A stretch of 64,000 nucleotides of DNA. It comes from Branchiostoma belcheri (lineage: Eukaryota; Chordata; Leptocardii; Amphioxiformes; Branchiostomatidae). Under the pieces are notes generated by a model. It searched no databases. It was not told the origin of the DNA and was given only the letters and a program-made list of their open reading frames with translations. This document shows positions 48,289 through 58,759 of the stretch, one piece after another (the first letter of the stretch is position 1; each line of letters starts with the position of its first letter). Where the stretch lies: the NCBI RefSeq assembly GCF_001625305.1, contig NW_017803909.1, positions 1,111,826-1,175,825 on the forward strand. Direction: 5' to 3'. A program made the position numbers and the translations under genes.

Positions 48289-49785
48289 CTGCAAAAAACA
48301 GTTCCACATATCATACACACAACACAGGCTATACTGACTTTGCACACTGGTAACATCTAAAGAATATTTAGAAAAATTAACGTAGGATTTACGCGTACGC
48401 TCGTACATCACCTGTATAAAACATACCGCTGCTCACTTAAACATGGGGTGATCTGGTGGTAAATTATCCGGGTGAAAGTGACATGGGGCCAATTATCGTC
48501 TAGAAGGTCTAGAAACCACCTTGCACACACGATCTTCTTTGTGTGCACGTGTGTCAAGCTTGAAGAGTTTTGATTTCGACATGCGCAAGCTGCATAATAT
48601 GCATAATTTCATAGTTGACTTGTGAAATCTTTACACCAAGATATACCGTCCACTTTCTTTCGTGTCTGACATAATTATTCTGCCGCAACGTGCAATTTAT
48701 TCATGTTGGCGCGGAATTTTCTCCCGATGCCCCCCCTCCCCATCCCATCGAGCTTTCCATAGCAAATTATGCAGAACTAAAGCTATTTCCTACCCTAGCC
48801 CTGGTCATCTTCCTTCTCTAAGCTGTGTAGGCAACACTGAATCGATCCTTGAGTGAATCCACCCAGTAGATGGTCCTCAAAAGGACATGCCGATTTCACA
48901 AATCTTAGAAAATCTTACGGCTCCGCCGCGGCGACTCAAAAAATCACACGCTTCGGGCAAAGAATAATGGGATACATGGACTATTCCACATGACTTACGG
49001 GGAATAACACGAACATTTTAAAGTAATAAAGACATTAACAAATGTTGAGGGATACGGTCAGTGATATTTTGAGTGAAAAGTTTTGAACTATCTTTTGAAG
49101 TCAGTTTCTTTGTTGCTGTGAGTTTTTCTGTTTTATGCATGTTATTTTACCCGTAAAGAAAGGAGTGGTGGATTCCACCAGGCAACATTGTTCCCATGGG
49201 ACGAACTTTCTCCTGGTTGGGGACGAAGTTCAATAGCACTAAAGTGAAGGGTGTTTTTGCATGCATGTCTACTGGCTAGCGTAGAAAAATCGACTGTAAA
49301 CTATTAGAAACTAGAAAAAAATTGACGTCCTCGCTGCAGTGAAAAGGCTGCACATAGAGTGGAGCGAACAACAAACAGTTGAGTTTAATAGTAAAATTCT
49401 TTTATTGATTTGTCTATAAATCTATAAACGTTAAAATGGATTATAAGTTAACGTTGTTTCAAGTTCTTGTTGACAAAATGAGCCAGTTGTTCAGCCATGC
49501 CAGTGTAACAAGATCATGTGTATATGTGTGAGACGATGTTTTGATACCCATGATGGTGCAAAAAAAGGACAGATTGTACTATGGTACGCAGTCAAGCTAG
49601 AGGTCAATGACCGGGAGGGCACTACCTAATGTTAGTTCTTGGAGGCGTTGACTTCTAGAGCCTGGACTTGTTGNNNNNNNNNNNNNNNNNNNNATAATGA
49701 TTTTCTCCATTTGAAAATTCTTTGTCAGAATCCTCCAGGAAACTTTCTATTTTCTGCAGTATACTATAACGTTGCCGGAGACAAC
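48289..49785. other. Divergent intergenic region WWE/RS - ECI-1, with assembly gap
   Basis: This should hold the 5' exons/promoter of the minus gene and the promoter of ECI-1. The CpG-rich part is at about 48890-48960 (GGCTCCGCCGCGGCGACTC). A possible donor for the minus gene, GTAAGA, lies just left of it. I could not fix the first exon of the minus gene: the RG-rich frame at 48195-48288 does not splice in phase to 47792 by an obvious route. A 20-N gap is at 49674-49693. Confidence 0.4.
49674..49693. other. Assembly gap (20 N)
   Basis: Twenty undetermined bases. The round size suggests a scaffold placeholder. It lies about 90 bp before the ECI-1 start codon, so a 5' exon or promoter element could be missing. 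Confidence 0.98.
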
Positions 49786-51682
49786 ATGGCCAGTGGTAAG
49801 TTCCGTGTGGAGGTGCGTGGGAAGATAGCTGTAGTAACCACTGACTGTGGAGAGAACCGCTTCAACTTGGACTTTGTTAACAAGTTGAACAAAGCTTTGG
49901 ATGAAGTGGAAAGGTTAGTTGTGCATATTACTTGGACCTCATTTTTTAAACAATGTTATTGCAACAGTTTTATTATGTTTTATTGGATTGAGGGTCCTCT
50001 TACTAGTATGTTTGGCTATATCTATATCTCCATAACTAAGTACTAGTATTCTATTACTAGAGGATTTTTTTTTCTTTCCCTGCAGTAATCCGAATGTTCA
50101 GGCTGTCATCACCACTGGCATTGGGAAGTTCTTCAGCAATGGTTTAGATGTGAACTGGATGGGACAGGTGGCAAAGAACAACCAAGTGTCCGAGTTGATT
50201 AAATTCTTTGAGGGTATACATGCACTGAACAGGAGGATGATAACATTCCCAGTTCCTACCATTGCTGCAATCAATGGTATGTTGTTGGCTTTACTTTGTC
50301 CTCTAAAATCATACACAACAGGATTCCAAAGTGGGTTGGTGAAAAACAATGTCCAGTCTGATTTGTGGAAAACAAAGACCAGTCCAATTTAAGGGTGGAA
50401 AAGACAGTCTGGCCATTTTTGCGTGCAGTAGTGCCCCCTTGCAAAACACAATAAAAGTGCAAGCAGTCAGCTTCTTGTTTAGTTATGCCTAAATTCACTC
50501 ACAATTTCTCTATGGAAAGTATTACAGTATCTGTATTACATGTATTGAAAAAATGTGATGATTTGTATCTTTTGACCTCTGTATGTTTCCAGGACACTGT
50601 GTGGCACAAGGTGGTTTCTGGGCCCTACACCATGACTACAGGTTGATGCGTACAAAGCGCAGCTGGTTTTCCCTGCCTGAAGTTCACCTCAAGCTACCTA
50701 TAGGTGAACACAACATCAAACTGGTCAGGTGAGTTTGCACTGTTGTGTTATTTGGCTAGTGATGTAAGTGTAGGAAAAGTGTTAGGCTGTTCGAGCGGTC
50801 AATCAGTCAACAGCAACTGATTGACCACAGCATGTTACCGTTGTTGATTTTGAACAGAAAATGTTGTACTGGGGTGACATAAACACTTTAAGATCTACAA
50901 TAATCATAGAATGACAAAGTTAAGATCGAGTGTGCTCTCAGAACAGGTATGAAGAATAATGGGAGTTTTAAGTTGAGGAATCAAATTACATAAGTCAAAA
51001 CATTTCTGCCTGTTGAATACAGGATGAAGGTAAACGGTGATGTGGCCCGGGACTCCTTGGTGTTTGGGAAGTGGTACAGTCCAGAGGAGAGTCTTCAGGC
51101 AGGTTTTGTTGACCAGCTGGCAGAGCCGGAGGAACTGTTGGAGTCAGCAATTAAGTATGTGGTGATGAGGCCATCTTTTTACTTGTAAATTACTAATACC
51201 AGCTAGTTCTTTCCTTGTTGTTTTTAAAAGTATGTTTAAACCTTGCAAGATGGGGATCAACAACCATAGACAGTACATGAGTATTTCAATTGCTATGAAA
51301 GAAGCAAAATTTCTTTCTTTCTTTTAATACTTCTTTATTTGGCTTTTTCATTGGGACAACACACAATGGTGGGGGAAACAAAACAGGCGATTATTCACCT
51401 CTACTTGTTGTCTCCCCTGCAACATATGATATACTAAAATAGATAAGCTATAATATACACTGTATAATGATAGTCTGCTTTTGTTTAGTTTCTATTTATT
51501 AATAGTGCTTGTTTACATGGAGTCTCCATTGCAGATTTGCCCACCAGTGTCTGGGGACCCGGGGGTTTGACCGTGGTACACTGAAGGCCATGAAGGAAAA
51601 TGTGTACAAAGATCTCCTGGATGTGGAAGACACAATGCCTGATTTAAACAGATACACAAAACTAGCCAAACCCAAACTGTGA
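49786..51682 (+). CDS. Enoyl-CoA delta-isomerase-like crotonase protein, copy 1 (ECI-1)
   Basis: Crotonase-fold protein closest in pattern to peroxisomal delta3-delta2 enoyl-CoA isomerases of the plant ECI type. Five exons: 49786-49913, 50086-50276, 50593-50728, 51023-51154 and 51535-51682. The sum is 735 nt, 244 aa. Markers are VEVRGKIAVVTTDCGENRFN, VITTGIGKFFSNGLD (oxyanion-loop region), FPVPTIAAINGH, then GGFWALHHDYRLMR, and SWFSLPEVHLKL with the candidate catalytic Glu. The C terminus is KPKL, a weak variant of a PTS1 peroxisomal signal. Poly(A) signal AATAAA at 51969-51974. It shares exon count, intron phases and exact length with the copy at 58760-60896, so the two are duplicates. The precise substrate is inferred from family only. 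Confidence 0.88.
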
Positions 51683-52280
51683 ATCCATTCAATGCATTCC
51701 TTGTAGTATGGATAAGATGATTTATGATGATATAAATAGTATCAGTCAATGTCACTGTGCTTCAAAGAAATGTTGCATCAAGGAGGTCATAGGCAGGTAT
51801 GTTGCTTAAAGATTGATGCTGGCCATGGATGCAGGATATAGAATTTAGGAGGTTTTAAAAATTCCCTTACACTTAAATGCATGTACTTGTGACATACCAA
51901 TGTCACTTACATTTTACCTATACATTTATGTCAAGTTATAATAGATGCATCTCTGGTTGCGGATACTAAATAAAACAATTAAGACTGTAAAATAATTGAA
52001 GGTTGAAAGTGTAAATCGATCCTTTGTGAAAACTACTAACATTAAAATTGTGATCATTTCTGTCATTAGTCGACCAATAACTACAATCGTAGATATTGAT
52101 ACAAGATATACAATATATATATATATATTAATAATAATATCTTGTATGTTACTTTTGGAGCAACATTTTATATGAATTATTATTATTTTTAATTCAAGGG
52201 GAATGTCTTAACATTGTCAATCTAGCTTGTTCCTGCTATATATATATGACAACACTGCAGCAGTTTTAAGACCGTTCTTT
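51683..52280. other. Convergent 3' UTRs; (TA)n microsatellite
   Basis: Sequence between the ECI-1 stop and the TPR gene stop, with ECI-1 AATAAA at 51969-51974. (TA)n tracts lie at about 52110-52130 and again near 52240. No gene seen. Confidence 0.5.
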
Positions 52281-55200
52281 TTACTTCGTGACTTCCCTTT
52301 CTTTATTTAGTGCATTCCATGCAAAGCGCAGATTTTGCAATAACATTGCAATCTCCGGATGTGCCATGTTGTTTCCATACACAGTTTTCCTCATCTCTAA
52401 AGACTGTTGGAAATAGCTGATCGCTCTCCTGTGATCGCCCAGTTTACCCCAACATGATCCCAGGTTGTGAAGTGATGCAGCAATGGCCGGGTGTGGCATA
52501 TTTTGTCCAAAGATAGTTTTCTTCATCGCTAGCGACTGTTCGAGGTAGCTAATTGCTTTCCTTTGATCGCCGAGGCTGCTCCATGAAGTTCCCAGGTTGT
52601 TGAGTGTCACGGCTATGTCTGGATGCGCCACGTTGTTTCCATAGAAAATTTGCCTCATAGATAGTGATTGTTCAAAGTAGCTAATTGCTTTCCTCTGATC
52701 GCCCAGTTTACCCCAACACGACCCCAGATTGTTTAGTGACGCGGCAGTGTCAGGATGTGCTGTGTTGTTCCCATAGAGTGTTGTTCCTATCTTTAATGAT
52801 CGTTCATAGCAGCTGATAGCTCTCCTCTGATTACCGAGTTTACTCCAAGATGATCCCAGGTTATTGAGTGTCATAGCTATGTCTGGATGTGCATAGTTGT
52901 CTCCATAAACGATTGTCACCAGCTTCAGTGATTGTTCAAAGTAACCAATTGCCTTCTTCTGATCGCCCAGCTTATTCCAAGATGTCCCCAGGTTCTGAAG
53001 CGCCTTAGCTATGTCCGGATGTGCCGTCTCGCTTCCAACGATAGTTTTCCTCATCGCCAGTGATTGCTCCAAGTAGCGAATTGCTTTCTTGTGATCGCCA
53101 AGTTCGCCCCAAGACGATCCCAGATGGAGAAATGACGAAGCAATGTCAGGATGTTCAGTGTTGTCTCCATACACTGTTTTTGCTATACTCAACGATTCTT
53201 CAAAGAAGCTGATTGCTTTCCTTTGATCGCCAAGCCTACTCCAAGATGACCCAAGATTTTGAAGTGTTGCGGCAACGTCTGGATGCGCTGTGTTGTGGCC
53301 ATATGTAATTTTTCTTATCTTTAGTGCTTGCTCTAGGTAGGTAATTGCTTTCCTCTGATCTCCGAGACAATTCCAAGATGATCCCAGGTTGTGAAGTGAC
53401 GTAGCAATATCTGGATGTGTCGCATTGTCTCCATAGATAGTTGTCCATTGCTGTAGTGATTGCTGGAAGGAGCTAATTGCCTTCTTGTGATCGCCGAGTT
53501 TACTCCAAGATACTCCTATGTTGAGAAATGACCCAGCAATGTTCGGATGCGGCGTCTTGTAGATGGTACTCATCATTGTTATCGATTGTTCTAAATAGCT
53601 GATTGCTTTCTTCTCATCGCCGAGTTTACTCCAAGATGTTCCCAGGCTGTTCAGTGACGCAGCGATGTCCGGATGTGCCGTGTTGTCTCCATGGATAGTT
53701 CTGCTTATCCTGAGTGACTCTTCGTAGTGGCTTATTGCTTTTGTGGCATCACCGTGCATTTCGCAGGATAGGCCCAGTTCGTAGAGAATTTTCGAACGTT
53801 CGACATCGTCGCTATCCGTCTCTTGTAGTGCCGCATCCCAAAGACGAATAGATTCGACTGGCAAGAGAAGATTTCTTGCTATTCTGCCCCTACACTGATT
53901 GGAGATATCAAGTATATTTGACTCCAATACCATTTTGCGGTGGACGTCCAAACTATCTAAGACAACATCCGGTATACACGGATTTAAGGGGATAGCCCTG
54001 CAGTAGTATCGAAACAAGACTTTGGTGTCTTGAATGTGGAATACGGACTTCAGTGTTGTATCAGACACCGCCGCACCCGCTGCTGATTGATACGTCGTTT
54101 CGGAGAGAGGGGACAGGCTGTCTTTTTGTCCTCCGTTGGCAATGTATGTCCTCAGCCGAAGTTCTGCCGAGATACTAGTCAGTACTGTCAGGTGGCTGGC
54201 GTTTTCTTCATGGATGCGTCGCGTCTTGCGCAGTTCATCTATGATACTCCACGTGCTAGCATGCGTGGTCTGACAACACAGGGCGAGGATATCCACAGCA
54301 ATGCCTGGATAACGGTACATGTCCTTCTTGACATTTATCAGTTGACCAGTCGGTTCACCGGCAGTGAAGACTTGGTCCTTGTTGTCCCATAAGACTTGTA
54401 AAGCAGACAGACGGGACCGACTACGGGAGCGGAGATCACCTGTGATGATTTCACTGAGCTTGACCATGTACTCATTCCCTAGAGACTCTGTCCCCGTCAA
54501 AAAAACAAAACGTCTGAGGATGTCTGACAGGTGGTATCCCTCTGCCAGGGCAATCTCTATCTGCTGGAATTTCGCCATCTTAGAAGGGGTCTGGATGAGG
54601 CTGACGGAAGGTTTGGTCTTAGTCTTGTCTCTTCCAAAGGGTGTCTTGCAAGCCCACGGCATGAAACCGTCGAAGGCAAACCCACGAGGCGTGACGGAGT
54701 CGTAGAACCAGTCTTTCCCTGGGTCTTCAGACTGGAAGTCATTTAGTGACGGGATGGCCATGGCTGGGAGGATGGTTTCTCCGAGGTTGATGACTTTTTA
54801 AGTTCAGGTAGTGTGTGAGGTTGAGGAAGTATTGCCTTGTAATGTCCTTGTCCTTTCCTTCCTCAATCAGAATGGCGAACTCCAGATCGGAGTAGGGCGT
54901 GACCAGTTCTGTTGCTTGTGAGCCTAGTCCTATGAAAGCGTACTTACACGGAGGGACACCGAGTGTGTCAATACACTCGTCAACAAGGTCTTTGATAAAG
55001 ACCTGTCTGTCCTTGGCGATGGTTTTGAACAACTCTTTGACCGCCTCGGCTCGCTCAATCTCGACTGGTATCATAGCTGGGTCATCTTCGTCATATTGGT
55101 ACGGATTGTGTTGCTGATCGATGGCTTCTAGTTGTGACTCTGCCCGGGAGCGCATGTTCTCTAATATCTTCTTATGGTGTATGACCGTATCATACGAACT

Positions 55201-57494
55201 CGGTTCCACTTGTACATTTGCTGTGAACTGAAGAAACGACTGCTCCGTCTCCCGTAGGCATTCCGTCAATTTTTGTTCTTTTCCGCCCGCTGACCTGGCC
55301 ATGGCTGCATTGTACAGAGCTGCTGCCTGTGTGAACTTTCTGCCTTCTTTTGTTGTTTTGCCTCGCTGGACGTAGACATCTCCAAGTCTGCGCAGACACT
55401 CGGCTTCCTTCCAACAGTCGGGTTTGTTGCGATCTGCATGCACAAGACAAGTAGAATAAGTTGGATTTCAGGCAGATCGCGATGTCTGGCATTAGATTAA
55501 AACATATGGCTTATTACCGTGGCTATAAAAGTAGGACTGAATAAATGTTGAAAAGGAAAGGAAACTGTAAAAACACAAACCGTGAATCAGTTTTAGTGCG
55601 GACGTGAATTGCCGTTCTGCCAAGTCTAGCTTTCCTACTGCCAGTGCGCGGTCTCCTGTAGTCAGGTGCTGTCTGTAAGCCCTACAGTCAGTGGGGAAGA
55701 TGGGGTATTAAGACTTTTCAACAAATTTCTTGGCAACACTTTAGGAGCGAGCCTGATAAACAGCTGCCCACTTCAAGAACTTTTGGTATTTATAGTGTTC
55801 TTGCGAGCAGAGTTCATATCTGTTTGTCCCCGGATACATGTTCATTAGTATAGGGTATCTTTTGAGGGACCTGTGCCATTCCATTGCATTATGACAGGAA
55901 CATTCAGTCGACAGAGAAAAAGAAAATCTGCAACACGTTACCAAGGAAATACTGTGCAAGATCAAGATATACCATGGGAATTGAGGGATTCTTTACTAAC
56001 CTGTAGTCTGGAGTTGCATGTTTGGTCGTCTGGCTTGCGATGTACTCTCTAGACGACCTGATATAAGGTACAATTGTTTACACAAACTAAACAACTGATC
56101 CCTGCCAAAGTCTAGATATCCAAATGTTTACTTTGCTTAATGCTTGAATAAGGTAGGTTTATCTTCAAGCTAACCAATGTTACAATGGCAATATCCATGT
56201 AATAAAAACTAAATCACATGCACATGATTTGTAACATAATGCCAAAGCCATAAAGTATAGTTTTATGGCGTTGAAATCAATGCTACCGGACTGTAGCCAT
56301 TTTCTAAGCATACGGTGCACACTTAGATATGGAATACAGTGAATAATCAACAATTTATGCTACAAATAGATGTTAGTATCTGTTTAAAACACCCTCTGAA
56401 ATGACCCTTTTACTTACAGGAACTGGTGACCCGAGACACCTGGCATGGTCTTTCCTGACGTTATTGGGAAGTGCCGAAATAAGTGCTGTTGTAGTTGTCT
56501 TTTCTCCCTTAGTCTTAGATCCTTCAATAAGAATTAACAGGTGGTCATTTGTCGTCCCCCTCCCGCCCTTAAAGTATATAAATGCGACAATATTATCAAT
56601 TGGTAAGTCGACAAAATGTGAAACTAATGTAAGATGACACGTCACTAAGATAATATATTTCTACGAATCGAACTGGCTGTTTCTTTGAAGATACAACCAA
56701 GCCACCATAGCATCTGTTATCATCTGTCATTTGGCCCTTTACTTACACACATTAAACCAAAAAGACCTACATATACGAAAACGTACCTGTTTTCTGATAT
56801 TTTCCGTTTCCTGTCTGATTTTCGCTGTGTGCAATAAGCGGTGGACGAGAGCGACTTTTCCCTGAGACTCGCCACACCGTGCCAGCGCAGTGTTGTACAG
56901 GGCAGAGGCTTTGGTCATGTATGCCGTGTCTCTGGTTTCTGTTCCTCTTTCCAGGTAAACGTCGCCGAGACTTTTTATCGCCTCTGATTCTAAAAGATTG
57001 TCCCCGTTCACAATACCTTCAACCAGAAACTTCGTATATTGTGTCAATATGAGATCTTTCTTACAGCTGTCCGTCAACATTGAATCCAGTGGCTGTAACT
57101 TCTCTGCTACCTTGGCAAGCGAAGGTATTTCTTTGTCCTTAGCAAGTGGTTCATAACTAACGGAGGCTGTCCGAACGGTTACCTTTCCTAACCGTAGTTT
57201 CTCCGCATACAGGTAACGATTTTCGAGACTTTCTCCCACGTTCGCGTCCTCACACCGGAGTAGCGCAGTCCTATACAACACCATAGCCCTGTCGAACATC
57301 TCTGGGTTATTGTCGAGTTGTCCCCTTTCCACGTTTACATCGCCCAAACTTTTGAGCACTTCCACTTCCATCAGCCTGTCCATGTCTGCCATGGCGTCCA
57401 ACAGAGCCCGGAGGTAGTCAGGTTCGGTGCGCACCAGACCGAATCTTTCGCTTTTCTCGTCCACCTGGCGAAGTTTTTCACAGATCCTCAACAT
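52281..57494 (-). CDS. Nucleotidyltransferase-TPR protein (amphioxus-type family), with a one-base frameshift
   Basis: Exons (-): 56787-57494, 56418-56521, 56001-56057, 55581-55681 and 52281-55433. Phases agree throughout. With one A removed from the A-run at 54795-54799 the total is 4122 nt, 1373 aa; as read, the frame ends early at 54739. Parts in order: N-terminal helical repeats (GDVYLERGTETRDTAYM, GDVYVQRGKTTKEGRKFTQ types); a nucleotidyltransferase-fold segment (FIGLGSQATELVTPYSDLEF, i.e. the GS...DxE signature of GlnD/DUF294-like enzymes); a middle domain (VTPRGFAFDGFMPWACKTPF); then eleven 44-residue TPRs and a partial twelfth, with consensus NLGSSWSKLGDQRKAISYLE. The family resembles nephrocystin-3/kinesin-light-chain-like TPR proteins. 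Substrate and function are unknown to me, and a signalling or immune role would be speculation. It is divergent from ECI-2. Confidence 0.82.
52380..53770 (-). repeat. Eleven tandem 132-bp TPR-coding repeats
   Basis: The 3' part of the TPR gene consists of about eleven 132-bp units. Each codes GD.(K/R)KAIS(Y/F).(E/Q)QSL......YG.N.AHPDIA..L.NLGSSW. The units are similar enough at DNA level to suggest homogenisation by unequal exchange. Confidence 0.85.
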
Positions 57495-58759
57495 TTTGGA
57501 CTCTTGATTACCAGGGTGGTGACTTTACAACATTGCCTGATCATCCACGCCGTTACACGTCGAGAGATTTCTATAACAAACGCATTGCGGAGCCCAGTCT
57601 GTGCACCTGCTCCCGTAACCCTAACCCGCACCTGCCTGTATAGCGGTACTTAAAATTACTTCCGTCATCCAACCCAATGACCCGAATACTCCCATCGTCC
57701 TTTGCACTTAGGGACATACATGTACTCTTGTTTCACAGATCCATTGTTCGACTTCTTTCTCTCAGCCAGCCAGCTGAAATCCTCTCACGGTTGGCTCGAC
57801 TCGAAAAAACTCAATACATTGCCCTTGGTCATATATAATCATGGGCGGATTAAGTTTGCCGTCACGAATAAAAGAAGTTCTTAAAAAGGTAAATCGGTAT
57901 CTCTAGATTATTTCTAATTTAAATAAGAAATAGACTTTTTTTCCACAGATGGTGAAAACTGGTGGATCATCGATTTAATGCCCGACTGGTGGTCTCAGTG
58001 CAGTTTGTTGAAAACTACAACTGAAACATACTGAATATTAACCATATAAGTAAGAAACAGTCGGCTATTTCTTGGTTATAAATTAAAGCGCGGTGACTAC
58101 TTCAGGCCTGGACAACTTTACTTGCTAAACTTCGGACGGTTTGCAAACTGAATTCCTGCACAAGTCAAAGGCGCAAACTGAAAATGGCACAACATAACGT
58201 TACATATAATGTCACGTCTACATGTATTTCGTCTTGTAAAAAAAGAGGGGACTGTCAATGTCAGGTATGACCTTGGCCAAGCAGTTTGTATAATCTCTTC
58301 ATCATCGTTACTTGTTTTTGGGACTCTTTAAGTAAAACGTTGGTATGAGACTATTATTTTGATACAGCGGTGTGAGACATTTTGCTAAAAGCCAAAGGTC
58401 AACGACCGAGCGGGGTTGGACTATGCCCTATATTATGCTACAATCTATGCAATACATGTGTGACTAGCCGCGGCGACTGTTGCAGGGCTTCTCTTGCTTG
58501 CAGTCTTTTACATTAGCCCTAACATTAGGTGAGGCTGTTAGGAATCTAGGGACGTGCAAACTTCGGTCTCAAAGTGTTGCGGCACGGTAAAACGCATGTT
58601 TGTTCATTTGGCCCAATGCACCGCTCCGCGACTGTTGTTAGGGCTACTGTAAAAGACTGCAAGCAAGAGAAGCCCTGCAACAGTCGCCGCGGCTAATGTG
58701 TGACTTGCTTATATGCAACGCTAACTTCTGTTTTCTACATTTAACGAGCCTGTAACAGA
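57495..58759. promoter_or_regulatory. Divergent TPR gene/ECI-2 intergenic region containing a MITE
   Basis: About 1.3 kb between start codons. It must hold the promoters of both genes. A complete miniature inverted-repeat transposon lies at 58465-58695. No other coding signal was found. Confidence 0.5.
58456..58704. mobile_element. MITE with 60-bp terminal inverted repeats and 9-bp target-site duplication
   Basis: 58465-58524 and 58636-58695 are inverted repeats of 60 bp with one mismatch (outer end TAGCCGCGGCGACTGTTGCA). The spacer is 111 bp. Directly outside both ends is the same 9-mer ATGTGTGAC (58456-58464 and 58696-58704), a perfect target-site duplication. There is no coding capacity, so it is a non-autonomous DNA transposon. 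The 9-bp duplication and long TIRs point to a Mutator-like (MULE) group. Confidence 0.88.

Noticed and set aside
54739-54801. Programmed ribosomal frameshift at the A-run of the TPR gene
   Set aside because: The required shift is +1 and no known slippery or stimulatory signal is visible. A homopolymer sequencing error or an allele is simpler.
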